A DNA stretch of 64,000 nt from Drosophila pseudoobscura (Eukaryota > Arthropoda > Insecta > Diptera > Drosophilidae), in NCBI RefSeq assembly GCF_009870125.1, contig NC_046683.1:66355869-66419868 (forward strand). Reading direction: 5' to 3'. How positions within the stretch are numbered: the first letter of the stretch is position 1; the number at the start of each line of letters is the position of its first letter. A program made the position numbers and the translations under genes. Below are positions 52,101-62,800 of this stretch, one piece after another. The notes below the pieces were generated by a model. The model did no database searches. It was not told where the DNA came from and saw only the letters and a list, made by a program, of their open reading frames with translations.

Positions 52101-55100
52101 ATCGGCCTCATTTTCGAGGTCGAGATTTTGATGCCGATCGACAGTCTGGATCCCCGCGATCCTGGAAGACTAGGTCCTTCGCCGATCTGACTCTATTTGC
52201 CCGAGATATAGTCTTCCAAAGATTGGAATTTGCACATCGTGCAAATACTGGTTTTTTCTGTACGCTATATCTCGACTATTTATGGGCCGATCGGGGCGTG
52301 GCATGCCTTTTTGTGATCGGGAGAGTCCTGCCAATCGATTGGCATCAGAAAAAAGGACATTCGTGTCCTCACGATTTTCGGCAAAAATCATGATGTAACC
52401 ATCATTAAAATTGCCAAAAATCGGCCTCATTTTCGAGGTCGAGATTTTGATGCCGATCGACAGTCTGGATCCCCGCGATCCTGGAAGACTAGGTCCTTCG
52501 CCGATCTGACTCTATTTGCCCGAGATATAGTCTTCCAAAGATTGGAATTTGCACATCGTGCAAATACTGGTTTTTTCTGTACGCTATATCTCGACTATTT
52601 ATGGGCCGATCGGGGCGTGGCATGCCTTTTTGTGATCGGGAGAGTCCTGCCAATCGATTGGCATCAGAAAAAAGGACATTCGTGTCCTCACGATTTTCGG
52701 CAAAAATCATGATGTAACCATCATTAAAATTGCCAAAAGTCGGCCTCATTTTCGAGGTCGAGATTTTGATGCCGATCGACAGTCTGGATCCCCGCGATCC
52801 TGGAAGACTAGGTCCTTCGCCGATCTGACTCTATTTGCCCGAGATATAGCCTTCCAAAGATTGGAATTTGGACATCGTGCAAATACTGGTTTCTTCTGTA
52901 CGCTATATCTCGACTGTTTATAGGACGATCAGGGCGTGGCATGTCTTTTCGTGATTGCCTATCGATTGACATAACGTTTTTCTTAAAAATCTAGATGGTT
53001 ACATCCTCGCAAATAGGCCGTTTGATGTCCGATCAGGGCGTGCCACGCCTCCTCGTAATCGGGAGAATGTCTCCCAATACGGATTTATTCTTTTTGAGGC
53101 TATTTTATAATACATTTTTAAACAAATCGTCCGATCTGGACGTGCCAATCATTCTCGTGATAGCGAGAATATCCCCGACCGTTTGGCCTCAAAGAAAATC
53201 AAACACCCATCCGCCCAGCCCGAGAGTATGCCATGGTGTACATATGTACCCAGTAAAAGTCCAATCTTTTTACAATTTTCATTTATTTTGTATTATTATT
53301 AATAATATTAATATTATAATTAATTATAATATATATTTATTATATTTGCCTTCTTGTAATACATATTTATATAGTTTTCTCCGCTTTTTGTCGGCCGATA
53401 TGGGTGTGCTTCGTCGTCCCGCGATGGAGAGGTCTTGTGCAGTAAATCTGTCCGTCTTCTAGGACAATAAGGGTATTTTTCGTCTCTTTAAAATTGCAAA
53501 TTGCTATCACTTTGGGTATTGCTCTTCCGACTTGGAAAATTCTTGGTTCCGCTTCTACAATCCAAACCTACAATCCTATGGTCGAGGTTCTTCGATGTCC
53601 TGAGTGAGGACCATTAAGTTTCGTTTTGCTAGTTCCTTTTTCTGATCAAGGACTAAACAGTGTGGGATTGATTCTAGCATTACAAAAAATTGGTTCCTCT
53701 ATTTTCTATCCCTAAAATAAGATTATGACCAGGTTCCGCACATCAAAAGGAGCTTCTCTTGGCAAGGTCCTTGCTCAGCGAAAAAAAAGAAACCTTTGAC
53801 GGTTTTCCCATACCGGGAATTGAACCCGGGCCTCCCGGGTGAGAGCCGGGTATCCTAACCACTAGACAATATGGGATTGACAATTCCCTGGGAATTCCAG
53901 CACTACAAAAATAGATGTTTCTCTTTTTTCCTGCCCTACAAATGGATTTTGTTCTATTTCCGTGCTGGCCGCCTTCTCAACAACAAGCTCGCGCAGACAC
54001 CTGCATGTGTAATCTAGCAAAATCCAAATCCATGGCATTTCTGTATTGATTGGCTTGTCGAAGGCCTTGCAAGAGACTGAGACTGGGTGCAGCAGTTCAA
54101 TGAAGTTTAATCGGGGCTTTTCCTATCTCCATCGCAGGCGATAAGTTTTATTGTGGTCTAAAAAGCCCCCTAAACGAATGTTGGCCTTTGCTGCATTAAT
54201 TGCTGTTAATTTGTGTTGGCCTTGTCCGAATGGCACATTGGCTGTTTGCTAACAAAAGTTCATGCGAAATTTAAATGAGGCCCGCATTCTACTCGATTCT
54301 ACTTACAGGTTTTCCTTGTTGACTCGACACATACACATCTGATTGTCTTGATACTCCAATCACGTACTTCGATTTGCATTCGCTCAGTGCATATTTAACA
54401 CAATTTATAATTGTTAAATTGACTCGTGTCTGGCTGGTTTAGTAATAGCTGATTCATTCCCACCTAATCCCCGTCCCTGTCCCCTTCCCTTTCTCCTTCC
54501 CAATTCAAGCTCGGGCTCTGGCTCTGGGCCAAACCACTTGAAATTCAATAACGAGGCCGTCTTGCGTCCGTCCGCTAACCGCTAACCGCTTCTTTTATTT
54601 GTGGTTTTTCGCTTTTCGTAGAGCAACTAAAAACCTGGTTGTTTGGCTTTTATTATTATTTGTGGAGAAGGCTGTAGTGGTGCGCGGAATGGCCAACTGG
54701 CCGACTGTCCGACTGGCCCCCGGGTGATGGCTAGCTTAGTTTTTCATTAGCGTCGAATTCTGTGCGGTTTGTCTTGACTTCCTCATATCTAAACAGTCAA
54801 CAGTCAGCAGCCAGCAGTCAGCAGCCAGTAGACGGGCCAGTTGGGGCTCTTGTACTTGCCTATCGGGTACTGCGCTTTGTTCTCCTGCTTCTGCTTCTGC
54901 CTCTGACTTTGACTCAGTTTTGGAGCAGCAGCAGCAGCAGCGCCATCAGGTAAACATTTCGCTCGATAAGCCATCGAAAGTGGACTCTATATTTGGCATG
55001 TCTAGGGCGAAACGGAGCCCATGAATAATTGATGAATCAACATGAATAATGTCTATAAGCGATCGCCGATTGGCAAATCGCGAATGCAGCGACTGTTGTT

Positions 55101-56487
55101 TGCCTTTGAATTCAACGCTTAACGCTTCAGGATAAGTCAATGAGGGATTTAATGAGAGATCTCTCCTCCCGTGGCTTCCACTTCTCATAACTCTCCATAA
55201 AGTTTCTCTTCTTTTGTGTTCGTTTTCTAGTCGGATGAAACCTGTTGCTCTGCTGATTTATGCATAACGCATCAAAATATATATATATATATATCTGAGG
55301 CTGAGGCTGTGCGATAAGAGGGTCGGCGGGGGTTTAAGGTTCACTCCGGTTGCAAGGGGATGAGCTGTCGTTCTGGATTATTGCTCTCCACTTAGCTGTA
55401 CATACATATGTACATCTGTATATTTGATGATTCGACAACTCATGTTTATTTATAAAGCCTATAATCGCCGTCACTGCGCCATGACAAATGACAATCGCAC
55501 TCAAAGCAATTATAAGAGGGCAGAGGTTTGATCTGGGAAACGGTTCTGGCAGCAGGGGCATGCCCCGAAAGAAGCGATCTAGAAGCTCCAGCTGCTGCGG
55601 CTGGCAACCGGTTCGATGCATTTTACCCACTTTTGGGGCTATGCTATTCAAATTGTATTCTGGGTCGTCGTTTACTTGTCAACAACAACCGCAGCAACAA
55701 CAACAGCAACAGCGGTTTCCATTTCGATTTCGCAAGCTGTTTTCATGTGCCAGCCAGGCAGCCAGGCAGCCCGGCAGCCAGGCAGCCAGCCGCCAAGAAC
55801 TCATGAGTCGACACATGTGCAACTGCAGACCAGACCCCACCTCCACATCGGAGCAATGGCCAGAACAAGTTGTTGCTGCTGCTGTTGTGGCGTCTACTCG
55901 TATTGCCACAGTGGGGCAAGAACGGTCAGATTAGGCAGTAAATCGAAGAGGAAGTCATGCAAAACGCAGGCTAATTTCCATAGGGCTGTTATCATGCTCC
56001 ACTGGCTATTCTATGCAATCTAGAACATAATCAATCAAGTGGTCTTACATCATAAGTGTAGGTAGAACTACTAAATTATTCCCTAGACTCGAAATTATTC
56101 TAGTCAGTGAGGTGTGTGTGCCACGCACACACATCATTGGCCGAATGGGAATATCTAAATTATTCCATATATACATACATACATACATACACATACATAT
56201 GTGTATAGTGGGGCACCAATCCATGGGGATCGTTGGAAAGTCTCTTTGATCTAAATATCTACAATCTTCTATGCCTCACATTCGATTGCAAAAGTCTCCC
56301 CTCCCCTGGAATTTTATCTTAAATCAACAACAAATACATCATTCTTATCTTCACCCAAGAGATGAGTGCTACATCTTCTTCCCCAAAAGATACATAGATA
56401 GATAGTTAGCTCGGATCCCGTTATTCCTCTCACCTGTTCCAGTGTGGCGCGCTGTTCGGCGCTGATTTCGGGCAATGGGCCGGACAT
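49111..56487 (-). CDS. CG13893: SEC14-like lipid-binding protein with GOLD domain
   Basis: Orthologue of the SEC14L2-4 (supernatant protein factor) group, cytosolic proteins that bind and exchange hydrophobic lipids. Six exons on the minus strand: 56487-56434, 50564-50495, 50427-50384, 50307-50190, 50123-49329 and 49253-49111; 407 residues, which I recall as the D. melanogaster CG13893 length. The first exon gives MSGPLPEISAEQRATLEQ and ends between codons; the next begins FRKQMDDALVDTHDDYFLLR. Domain order: CRAL-TRIO N-terminal helices (FLLRWLRARKWNLEAAEKML), the SEC14 lipid-binding fold (GLIGYDNEGSP to VVWGGKLP-like GGKLPEDL), then a C-terminal GOLD beta-sandwich (LKLHFKV to RYWVDL). The fourth intron (50124-50189, 66 nt) is in frame and stop-free. 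The first intron is 5.9 kb and holds a tRNA gene and a tandem repeat array. Transcription converges on MED14. Confidence 0.93.
51119..51246. repeat. Foldback junction: inverted repeat with orientation switch
   Basis: Two 26-bp arms, 51119-51144 and 51221-51246, are inverted copies with one mismatch. An inner dyad TGCATG (51171-51176) / CATGCA (51187-51192) has the same centre, at about 51182. Weaker inverted similarity continues outward for some 30 bp. The degenerate repeats to the left (50.68-51.1 kb) appear in the opposite orientation to the array on the right, so this is where the repeat family changes direction. Confidence 0.75.
51308..52975. repeat. Tandem array of a 319-bp repeat, about 5.2 copies
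   Basis: Units begin at the shared block CTATATCTCGAC at 51308, 51627, 51946, 52265, 52584 and 52903, an exact period of 319 bp. The first five are complete; the sixth decays after about 70 bp. Units 3-5 are almost identical; unit 2 differs over a middle stretch (about 51795-51875). Each unit contains the palindrome GGCATGCC and the dyads GGACATTCGTGTCC and TTTGCACATCGTGCAAA. An open frame of about 86 codons recurs in every unit but shifts frame between units, since 319 is not a multiple of three, so it is not treated as a gene. Degenerate copies of the core GGGGCGTGGCATGCC continue on both sides. This is a small satellite or repeat-expansion locus inside an intron. Confidence 0.92.
53598..53670 (-). 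pseudogene. Possible decayed tRNA-Glu copy
   Basis: The block ACTAAACAGTGTGGGATTG (ending near 53670) resembles ACTAGACAATATGGGATTG, the 5' end and 5' flank of the intact tRNA gene 205 bp to the right. The next 60 bp outward also match (a CACTACAAAAA-type block, then TCCTG/TATCCC and CAAATGGATTTTG-like DNA). The remainder of the tRNA body is very eroded, with a likely insertion. Read as a dead tandem copy. Confidence 0.3.
53781..53788 (-). terminator. RNA polymerase III terminator of the tRNA-Glu gene
   Basis: A run of eight T on the minus strand, 16 nt past the tRNA 3' end. Runs of four or more T end Pol III transcription. Confidence 0.8.
53805..53876 (-). tRNA. tRNA-Glu (anticodon CTC)
   Basis: A 72-nt gene on the minus strand, without CCA and without intron. 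Acceptor stem TCCCATA pairs with TATGGGA, discriminator A. The anticodon arm is CCCGG-CTCTCAC-CCGGG with anticodon CTC, reading GAG. The T arm is CCGGG-TTCAATT-CCCGG. All stems pair. The internal B box GGTTCAATTCC is close to consensus, and a T8 terminator follows. It lies in the first intron of the SEC14/GOLD gene on the same strand, so a Pol III unit sits inside a Pol II transcript. A probable decayed copy lies 3' of it. Confidence 0.95.
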
Positions 56488-57749
56488 GATTTTGTTACGG
56501 TTATTGTTATTTCTCCTACTAATATTGTTGCGTATCTTTTATGGGTTGATGGGGAGTTTATCGACTGGATTGCTCTTCGCACAGATACACAGCAGCAGCA
56601 CACCAACACACATGCAAAAAAGTGACGGAGAAGGGGGCAGACGAAAGGCAAAAGCGCGAATTTCTTTTTTTCGATTTCACACGCAAAAACGCAAGTCGTG
56701 GAAGTGATGGAGTCCGTCCGGTGGATGGATGCTTTGGTTATTTCGATTTTTGGCAGCTGCTTCGCGGAGCAGAGCAGAGCTAGAGCTTTGTTTAACAATA
56801 AAAAAAAACTTTCTACTATTATTTAGACGTTTGTTTTTGGCTGCCGTTGCACGTTGATTACGTTGCCATTTAGCCGCACATTTCCCAACGCAATTATTAA
56901 GTATTTTATATTGTTTTGTTTTTTTGGGGATTGGGGGCCACAGACTAGATGGAGGCGGCACTGAGACTCGGGGCTCAGCTGACCACGTAATTACGACCCA
57001 GGCAAGGCGACTACGGCACGCAAATGGATTCACAACAAACTGCGCTCGCGTTCAGTTTCAGAATGTTTTGGTTTGCTTTTGATAAAGCCCCAACAACCCG
57101 ACCCGCAGCTCCACCAGCTGCTCTCCCTCTCGTTCTCTCTCTCTCTCTCTCTCTCTCGCTGTGCATGTCTCTCCACACGTTTTGTTCCGTTCCATTCCGT
57201 TGGGGGTCGCTCCGTCGCGTTCCGCTGGGCTTTGCCGAGTGGAAAAATCGATTACTCTGGAGAGAAGCAGAGAGCTCAGCCGCTTGTGGATACTCTCTCC
57301 GAGCCACAGGTTGCCGTTGAACGTCTCCATCTCTTCTGAAAAATAGTACTTTTATTTGTTATTATCTATTTTTTTTTTACAGCCATACAATACACTTTTG
57401 TGGGCAAATATTTTTGGCAATCGCAATCAATTGAAGTGTTTGCTTGTTAGTAAGTTGATAGGTCGATTCGACTGCCAAATATAAAAGTACATATGTTTGG
57501 TTTTCCTGCAATGATAAGATAAGTATTTGATTAACCACGGGGCCTGTTTGGCGCTAAAAAGAATAAAGGTTAAAGATGGAATATCTTAACAAAGATAAAG
57601 TATAATTCCATATGCTAAACTATCAGGCTCATGCCTTTGGAATCCTATTTTCTAATTAACTGTCCTTGCTATTATTGCGGTAGGTGGTAACCTGGCACAC
57701 TCGTTCAGAGTCCTTTCGCTCCGTCTGTCGCATTTTTAAAGTCTTTAAA
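56488..57749. other. 5' flank of the SEC14/GOLD gene; no coding gene
   Basis: Probably holds the 5' UTR and promoter of the minus-strand gene, whose ATG is at 56487. An AT-rich stretch at 56795-56930 and a CT repeat at 57133-57156 are present. An initiator-like TCAGTT at 57053-57058 faces the other way. I cannot place the start site. Confidence 0.45.
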
Positions 57750-57881
57750 ATGGAGTGCTTGACGGCTCCCCTTCGAGGAGAATATCAGTATGCAATGATT
57801 TTCTGTTATTTTTGGCTATGCTTACTGCCTTATTTAATTTCTTCGATGGAGCCATATGCAAAGCTGTGGGAAGGTGGGTAG
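57750..57881 (+). CDS. Short hydrophobic open frame, 43 residues
   Basis: ATG at 57750, stop TAG at 57879-57881. After a short polar start the frame has one strongly hydrophobic segment (AMIFCYFWLCLLPYLISS) that would be a signal anchor or signal peptide. A possible donor (GGGAAG then GTGGGT) lies just before the stop, so this may be a first exon of a longer + strand gene; no matching downstream exon was found. It ends 8 bp from the stop of the LDL-receptor class A gene on the other strand. Could also be chance. Confidence 0.25.
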   Translation: MECLTAPLRGEYQYAMIFCYFWLCLLPYLISSMEPYAKLWEGG

Positions 57882-57888
57882 GATATTG

Positions 57889-58257
57889 TTAGCTTAAGTC
57901 GACCTCATCGTGGCCGTTGTGACAGTTGGTGGTACCATCGCAGACCAAAGGCATGTCGAAGCACTCGCCGGACTGGCAGCTGAACTGATCCATCCGGCAT
58001 GTGGGACATCCCACTTCATTCGACTTGTCCGGGCAGTCCTTTTGGCCATCACAGCGCCAGGAGGCGGGTATGCAGCCCTTATTCATGTCACCATTTCCCG
58101 ACACTGAGGCCGTGAAATGATCTGGCCCACAGGTCGGATACCGCCGTATCGCCTTTAACTGTAAATGCGAAGAATGTGGAAGGGAGTGCCCTGTGACATC
58201 AGGACTTACTGTCATTTGAAGCCACTGTAGGCAGACGCACAAGACACTTTTGCTCAT
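57889..58257 (-). CDS. Small secreted protein with two LDL-receptor class A repeats
   Basis: Two exons, 58257-58210 and 58158-57889, separated by a 51-nt intron (GTAAGT donor, TTTACAG acceptor); 105 residues. The first exon gives a short hydrophobic start (MSKSVLCVCLQWLQMT) that could be a weak signal peptide. Two LDLa modules follow: GCIPASWRCDGQKDCPDKSN and FSCQSGECFDMPLVCDG then NCHNGHDE. LDLa repeats are calcium-binding, six-cysteine ligand modules. Here each has five cysteines: module 1 lacks the second, module 2 ends before the sixth at the stop. That could mean unusual pairing or an unseen 3' exon. The intron is a multiple of three and has no stop, so retention would keep the frame. 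I do not recognise the gene. Confidence 0.65.
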   Translation of the reverse strand: MSKSVLCVCLQWLQMTVSPDVTGHSLPHSSHLQLKAIRRYPTCGPDHFTASVSGNGDMNKGCIPASWRCDGQKDCPDKSNEVGCPTCRMDQFSCQSGECFDMPLVCDGTTNCHNGHDEVDLS

Positions 58258-59326
58258 ACAACAGTAGCATCGTTCCAATTGCTCAATTCTTTATTCCGTC
58301 GAATATTACTAGCTATATAGAACATTTAGCTCTGCCCACATAATTTTAGGCCATTAATGAATACATTTTCTACTTGACTGGCTTATTCTAAATACTTGCT
58401 TTTATTGGATTTCCATATAACGTTGAAAATTAAATTTAATAGATTGATGAAAATGCACAGTAAATATAACGTCGGTTCAATTTTGACCTAAAAAAATACC
58501 GAAAAGTATTAAAAATACCGTAAACGGCCACCCTGAATGTCACCACGAAACCTCACAGTGGCGCCAATAAATTCACGTGGAATTTATGTAGAAATCATGT
58601 ATAGGCGCAGCTTGTATTTTTTCTCGACAGGTGTCTCTGTTTATGTAGTTGCCATGTGGCAGAATTAATTCAATTCAAATTTGAAGACTGTTTTTTTTTG
58701 CTCAACAATTTTGATGATAAAGCAATAAAACTACCCTTTTGAAAATGATCAAGTCCTATATACAATTTAAATAAAGTGTACCATAAATTTTGGATAATTT
58801 CCCACTCATGGACGCTACCACAAGGCCATTTAAGAAACGTTTGAATGATTTAATAGTTTACAACCCCCCATTATTTTATATTTACCGGGCCAATTCATTC
58901 ATCTCTGATGATAAAGAACTGTTTGTTCCAAAATATACATACATATATCCAGGTACTTGGGTGGTTTGTTTTTGTAGTCATTGCACGGTACGGCACGGCA
59001 CGAGGTGCGAAGATTCGATTCATTGATTTGTGTGTTTGCACTCGCTCGCTGGCAGACAAGAGCGAAATGCTGAATGAAATGCTTCTCTCTTGGAGGAGAG
59101 CTCCTTCTCCTCCCTCGAATAGGGTCCACCTACACTGCATCTCTTGGATGCCATACAATTCCAAGTCAGTTCCTTATGCATATGGGAATCGTTTGTTCGC
59201 AGGCCATCGACTGCTGGGATGGCGAGAATTTACTACCTTGCGTCACGAGAATTCCTGGCCAAATCGCCAAATCGCCAAAACTTAATAATTCAAAAATACA
59301 TATTCAATAATAAGTTATCGCTGTTT
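58258..59326. other. Spacer between small genes
   Basis: AT-rich DNA. A cluster at 58495-58542 carries two AAAATACCG elements (motif 6 in reverse) and GGCCACCCTG, one step from motif 1, and may be a promoter for one of the neighbouring small genes. A + strand frame near 58808-58950 (starting MDATTRPFKKRLNDL) has ordinary composition but no clear splice partner. Confidence 0.4.
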
Positions 59327-59844
59327 ATGAAAACAAACAATGGAGGTCCAAGCCAGCCACGCAGACACATGATAGGCGTTAAATTTTATGAAATTGTTGA
59401 AAGTATCGAAATGCCAATTAACGTGATTTTAATACAGTTTTGTGGACGTCAATCAGGAGTGATGGAGGAGCATTGGGAGATGCGGCTACCATGTGATATG
59501 GAGGCGGGGGCACTTTTGCGTATCAACAATCAGGTAGCAATAATCCCCAGCCACCGATGGAGGCATCGATTGGTGGCCGAAATGGGACCGAGGTGAGCAG
59601 GAAGAAGCGCTGAGACCTCACCTCATCACTTCGATTCTGGATGGTCAAAAGGTCAGCCGAAAAGCACCCGTTGATGTCTTCCGTCATCACTGGGTGGCTC
59701 TATAGGGAAATCGGATCCACATGTAATATGGATAACGATCGCATGCTACTGCGCACATCAGCTATCACTTGGGAAGGAAGAACACGCTCGTTCGTGTTTA
59801 TCCATCAATTCTACAAAGAAAAATCTAATCTATTTCATCATTAG
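59327..59844 (+). CDS. Unrecognised two-exon protein, 152 residues
   Basis: Two open frames on + join across a 59-nt intron of typical Drosophila size: exons 59327-59592 and 59652-59844. The donor is CCGAG then GTGAGC; the acceptor CAAAAG then GTCAGC is weak. The phase matches (AG + G gives Arg). The protein begins MKTNNGGPSQPRRHMIGVKF and ends FIHQFYKEKSNLFHH. It has mixed composition, no simple repeats, no signal peptide and no membrane segment. Its first half alternates beta-like hydrophobic and charged residues (INVILIQFCGRQ, MRLPCDMEAGALLRINNQVAI). I recognise no family. The join of two frames by one consensus-sized intron makes chance less likely, but not excluded. Confidence 0.45.
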
Positions 59845-62800
59845 ATCGGAATATACATACCTGTAGCATATATATCCATCGAAGAAGTTCCCCCAAACGA
59901 ACATCAAACGGGAGAGGAGACCATAAAGGAATTACCGGATAAGAAGATATGTGCTGTGTATTTCTTAGTCTTTTACTTGAATTTAGTGCTGAGGGCATAC
60001 ACGGACTGCTATTGGGACTGGGACTGCTGGACTTTTCACTTTTTTTTTACCGCCACCGCCACCGTCGGGAGTGAGTTGTGGGGGCGTTTGGCGCAAAAAC
60101 AAGGCGCAATTCCCGTTAAATACAAATAAATAAAGCCACAAGAAGAGCAGCCACAGAAGAGGATGGGAATGGGTATGGGGTATGGTTATGAGGGACGGGG
60201 GATCGGGGATGGGCGAAGAAGTTTGCCAGTCAATCAATTGCCAGGCAATGATCGCGATTCTGCACTTGAAATTATATTTCGTTGGAATCGGAATCTGTCG
60301 ACCTCCCACCGCGTGCGAGTGTGAGACAGACATCCCATCCAGAGGGATCCATCGATCCATCGACTCGTTGAGCGATCTATGGCTTTTGTGGGGGTCTCCA
60401 TGACGCCACTGACGCCACTGACGCCTCAATGATGCCCACAGTGATGCAGTTTAGCCAACAACAACGAAAAACCCCCAAACAAGATCACGCACACGAAATA
60501 TACATATATCGAAAGATAGATAGATAAATAGATAGATGATCATTTGATGACGTTAGCGCCAGCCACCACCTAAAGAGGCGCACGCCCACGGTCCACGATC
60601 CCCGTCCCCCATCCCTCATCCCCCCGTGTGCACAGTGACTGTGACGTCATTCGCCGGGTCGTGTGCTCCACCGAATATTTTGATTGTATTTGCACTTGTG
60701 GGTGCCAGCCAGGCAACAGCCACACCGCATCACTCGCAGTATCCAGTGAGAGTCTGGTCTATTTTCGGAGGATTGCACGAGAGTTTATTTCAATCGGCGA
60801 ATCGCGGAAAGGTAAGCAAACAAAAGCATCACACCGCAAAAGATCACTTAATAATGTTCTATAGTTGATGCCGTGACGAAGAAGTCGATGATCGTCCAGA
60901 TCCAGGTCCATATTCATTTCCATTTCCATTGCCATGGACTGTAATTCTGAGATTCCACGGGGATTTCGAGTGGGTTGGGTTTTCTTTTCTGCTGTCTGCC
61001 GTCTGCTGTCTGGTGGTGTGGCGGCGGTGGCAGTGGTTCGGTGGTGGTTTCCTCCAAATGCTGTTCGATGATTGCCAAATTAATTACAAAAAGTTCCACC
61101 TTCTGTTGAAATAATATTTCAAATCAATTTTCCCAAGAACTTTCCTTTCGATTTATTGGGGGTTTTTTCACTGGGCCGAGCAGGGAGCATAGAGAGCAGC
61201 GAGAGCGTTCCGTGAACTCGGTTTATTAATCGATCTGATCGAAGTGAGTTATGGCTTTATGTGGAATCATCTTTTCGGTGGGGAATTCTTGGAATTGGAA
61301 TATGGCTCCATCATTTCCTTTCGCCAGAATCGAAATTTGGGTCATGTCACTCCCCCCTCTTGAGGAAATTCCTCTCCATCCTCCCCATAATCCCGATTCT
61401 TGTGCGCCGCAGCACGTGTCGCGGCATCCGTGGCAAGGATCTAATACACGCATGCAGTCTCATGTCTCTGTCTCGTTGGATGTGCGTGCATTTTGGTCTA
61501 ATCCGCGGGTTAGTCGTTGCCCTGCCCTCCACGGAGCTGAGCGGAGCCATTATCCTGGCAATTCCGTACCGAAAGGCAACCCCTGTTGCTCTCGGTGCTG
61601 CTTGCTGCCTGCTGCCTGCTCCCCAAAACGAGTGACCGACCAAATGGCCATGATGTGGCACATTTTCCTTGCACACAGTTTTTCCTTGCGGGACAAACAA
61701 ATTAGAGAACGGAGACGCGCCCCTTTTTGTGTACTGTGATTCCTCCCTTCCCCCTTCTCCCGCCCTCCTCTCCCTCGCCACCGATGAATGAACGACTCTG
61801 CTTGTGGTCATAATACGCGTAATTTTCCCTTTTGTTAAGTGAAGAGAAGTTTTTGGCTCAGAGTCGACCCCTCCACCCCTCCACCCATCGACCTCGCAGC
61901 CTGTCGGTTGTCCTTGGTCGGTGGACGGGATGATGCTTCTTCGATATAATGACTTTTGATTACTGCGCCATTAAGCGTTCTTTTGAAAGCCAAGCAACTG
62001 CCTGCCCGCCTGCCCTCTCCGCTCCCGCTCGGTACATCTGTTGAATTTTTCCGTTTTCTTCAAAACTTGGGCTTGGCCATGACCCTGTCTATGGCAGGAT
62101 GTGTCCTGGTTGCCATTGGAACTCGGTAAATGGATCACTCATCATCCCCTGGGCTGGAACGACGACCCCAGGCAGGGTAAATCACTTTGTTAATTCGTTT
62201 TGCATTCAATTTCAATAGAAAATGGGTAAATTTCCCTCAATTAAATTGTTTCGCTTCACTTTTAACTCAATTGCGTTTAGGTTTTTCCCTTTCCAACCCC
62301 CCGCCCCCCATTCCTCCCTTTGCCTCCCTTCTCCCACTGTGAAAGTTCATTTTCCATGGAATTGTTTATGGCATTCAGTGCGCATTCTTTGCATAATTTG
62401 ATTGGCCTGTCAGTTGGTTAGAAACGGCAGAGACAGTGGAGACCTCAAGAAGCCAAAGAACAAGACAACTTGGGGGTGGGCAAGGGGGGGGGGGAGGGAC
62501 TGCTGGCTGCCTGTCTCTTCACATAAATTAGGCAAGTTTTTCAATAAACTGCACAAGTTGCGCATTCGACGTGTGCTTCCCCAGAGTATGGGAGAAAGAG
62601 AGTGGGAGGGAAAGCAGGGAGAAGCCAACAAGGTGCAGCAAATATTGCCACATCAATTGCGGCGGGCAGGCATACCCTTTGCATCCCAGCCGCCCACCGC
62701 ATCAACATCAATTTGAAAGTGCATGTGGCCCCCACTTTGGCATAGTTCTCTTGGGTGCTACCAGGGGGGGTGGTGGCATCTCCCCCGCTCCCTCCTCCCT

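Larger units (their letters stand above)
50565..56433 (-). other. CG13893: First intron of the SEC14/GOLD gene
   Basis: A 5.9 kb intron, far longer than any other in this gene. It holds the 319-bp repeat array and its degenerate flanks (about 50.65-53.2 kb), an AT-rich block at 53270-53370, the tRNA-Glu gene at 53.8 kb and otherwise unique DNA with (TA)n at 55279-55293 and CA(G)-rich stretches near 54790-54955. A minus-strand consensus donor (CCT then GTAAGT) near 54305 could mark an alternative non-coding first exon. No other gene is supported. Confidence 0.6.

Noticed and set aside
51231-52749. Recurring 80-114-codon minus-strand frames in the 319-bp array
   Set aside because: They are the same frame repeated by the DNA repeat. 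The unit length is not a multiple of three, so the copies are not joined, and no family is recognised.
51308-52975. CRISPR-like array
   Set aside because: The repeats are contiguous 319-bp units without spacers, in a eukaryotic genome.
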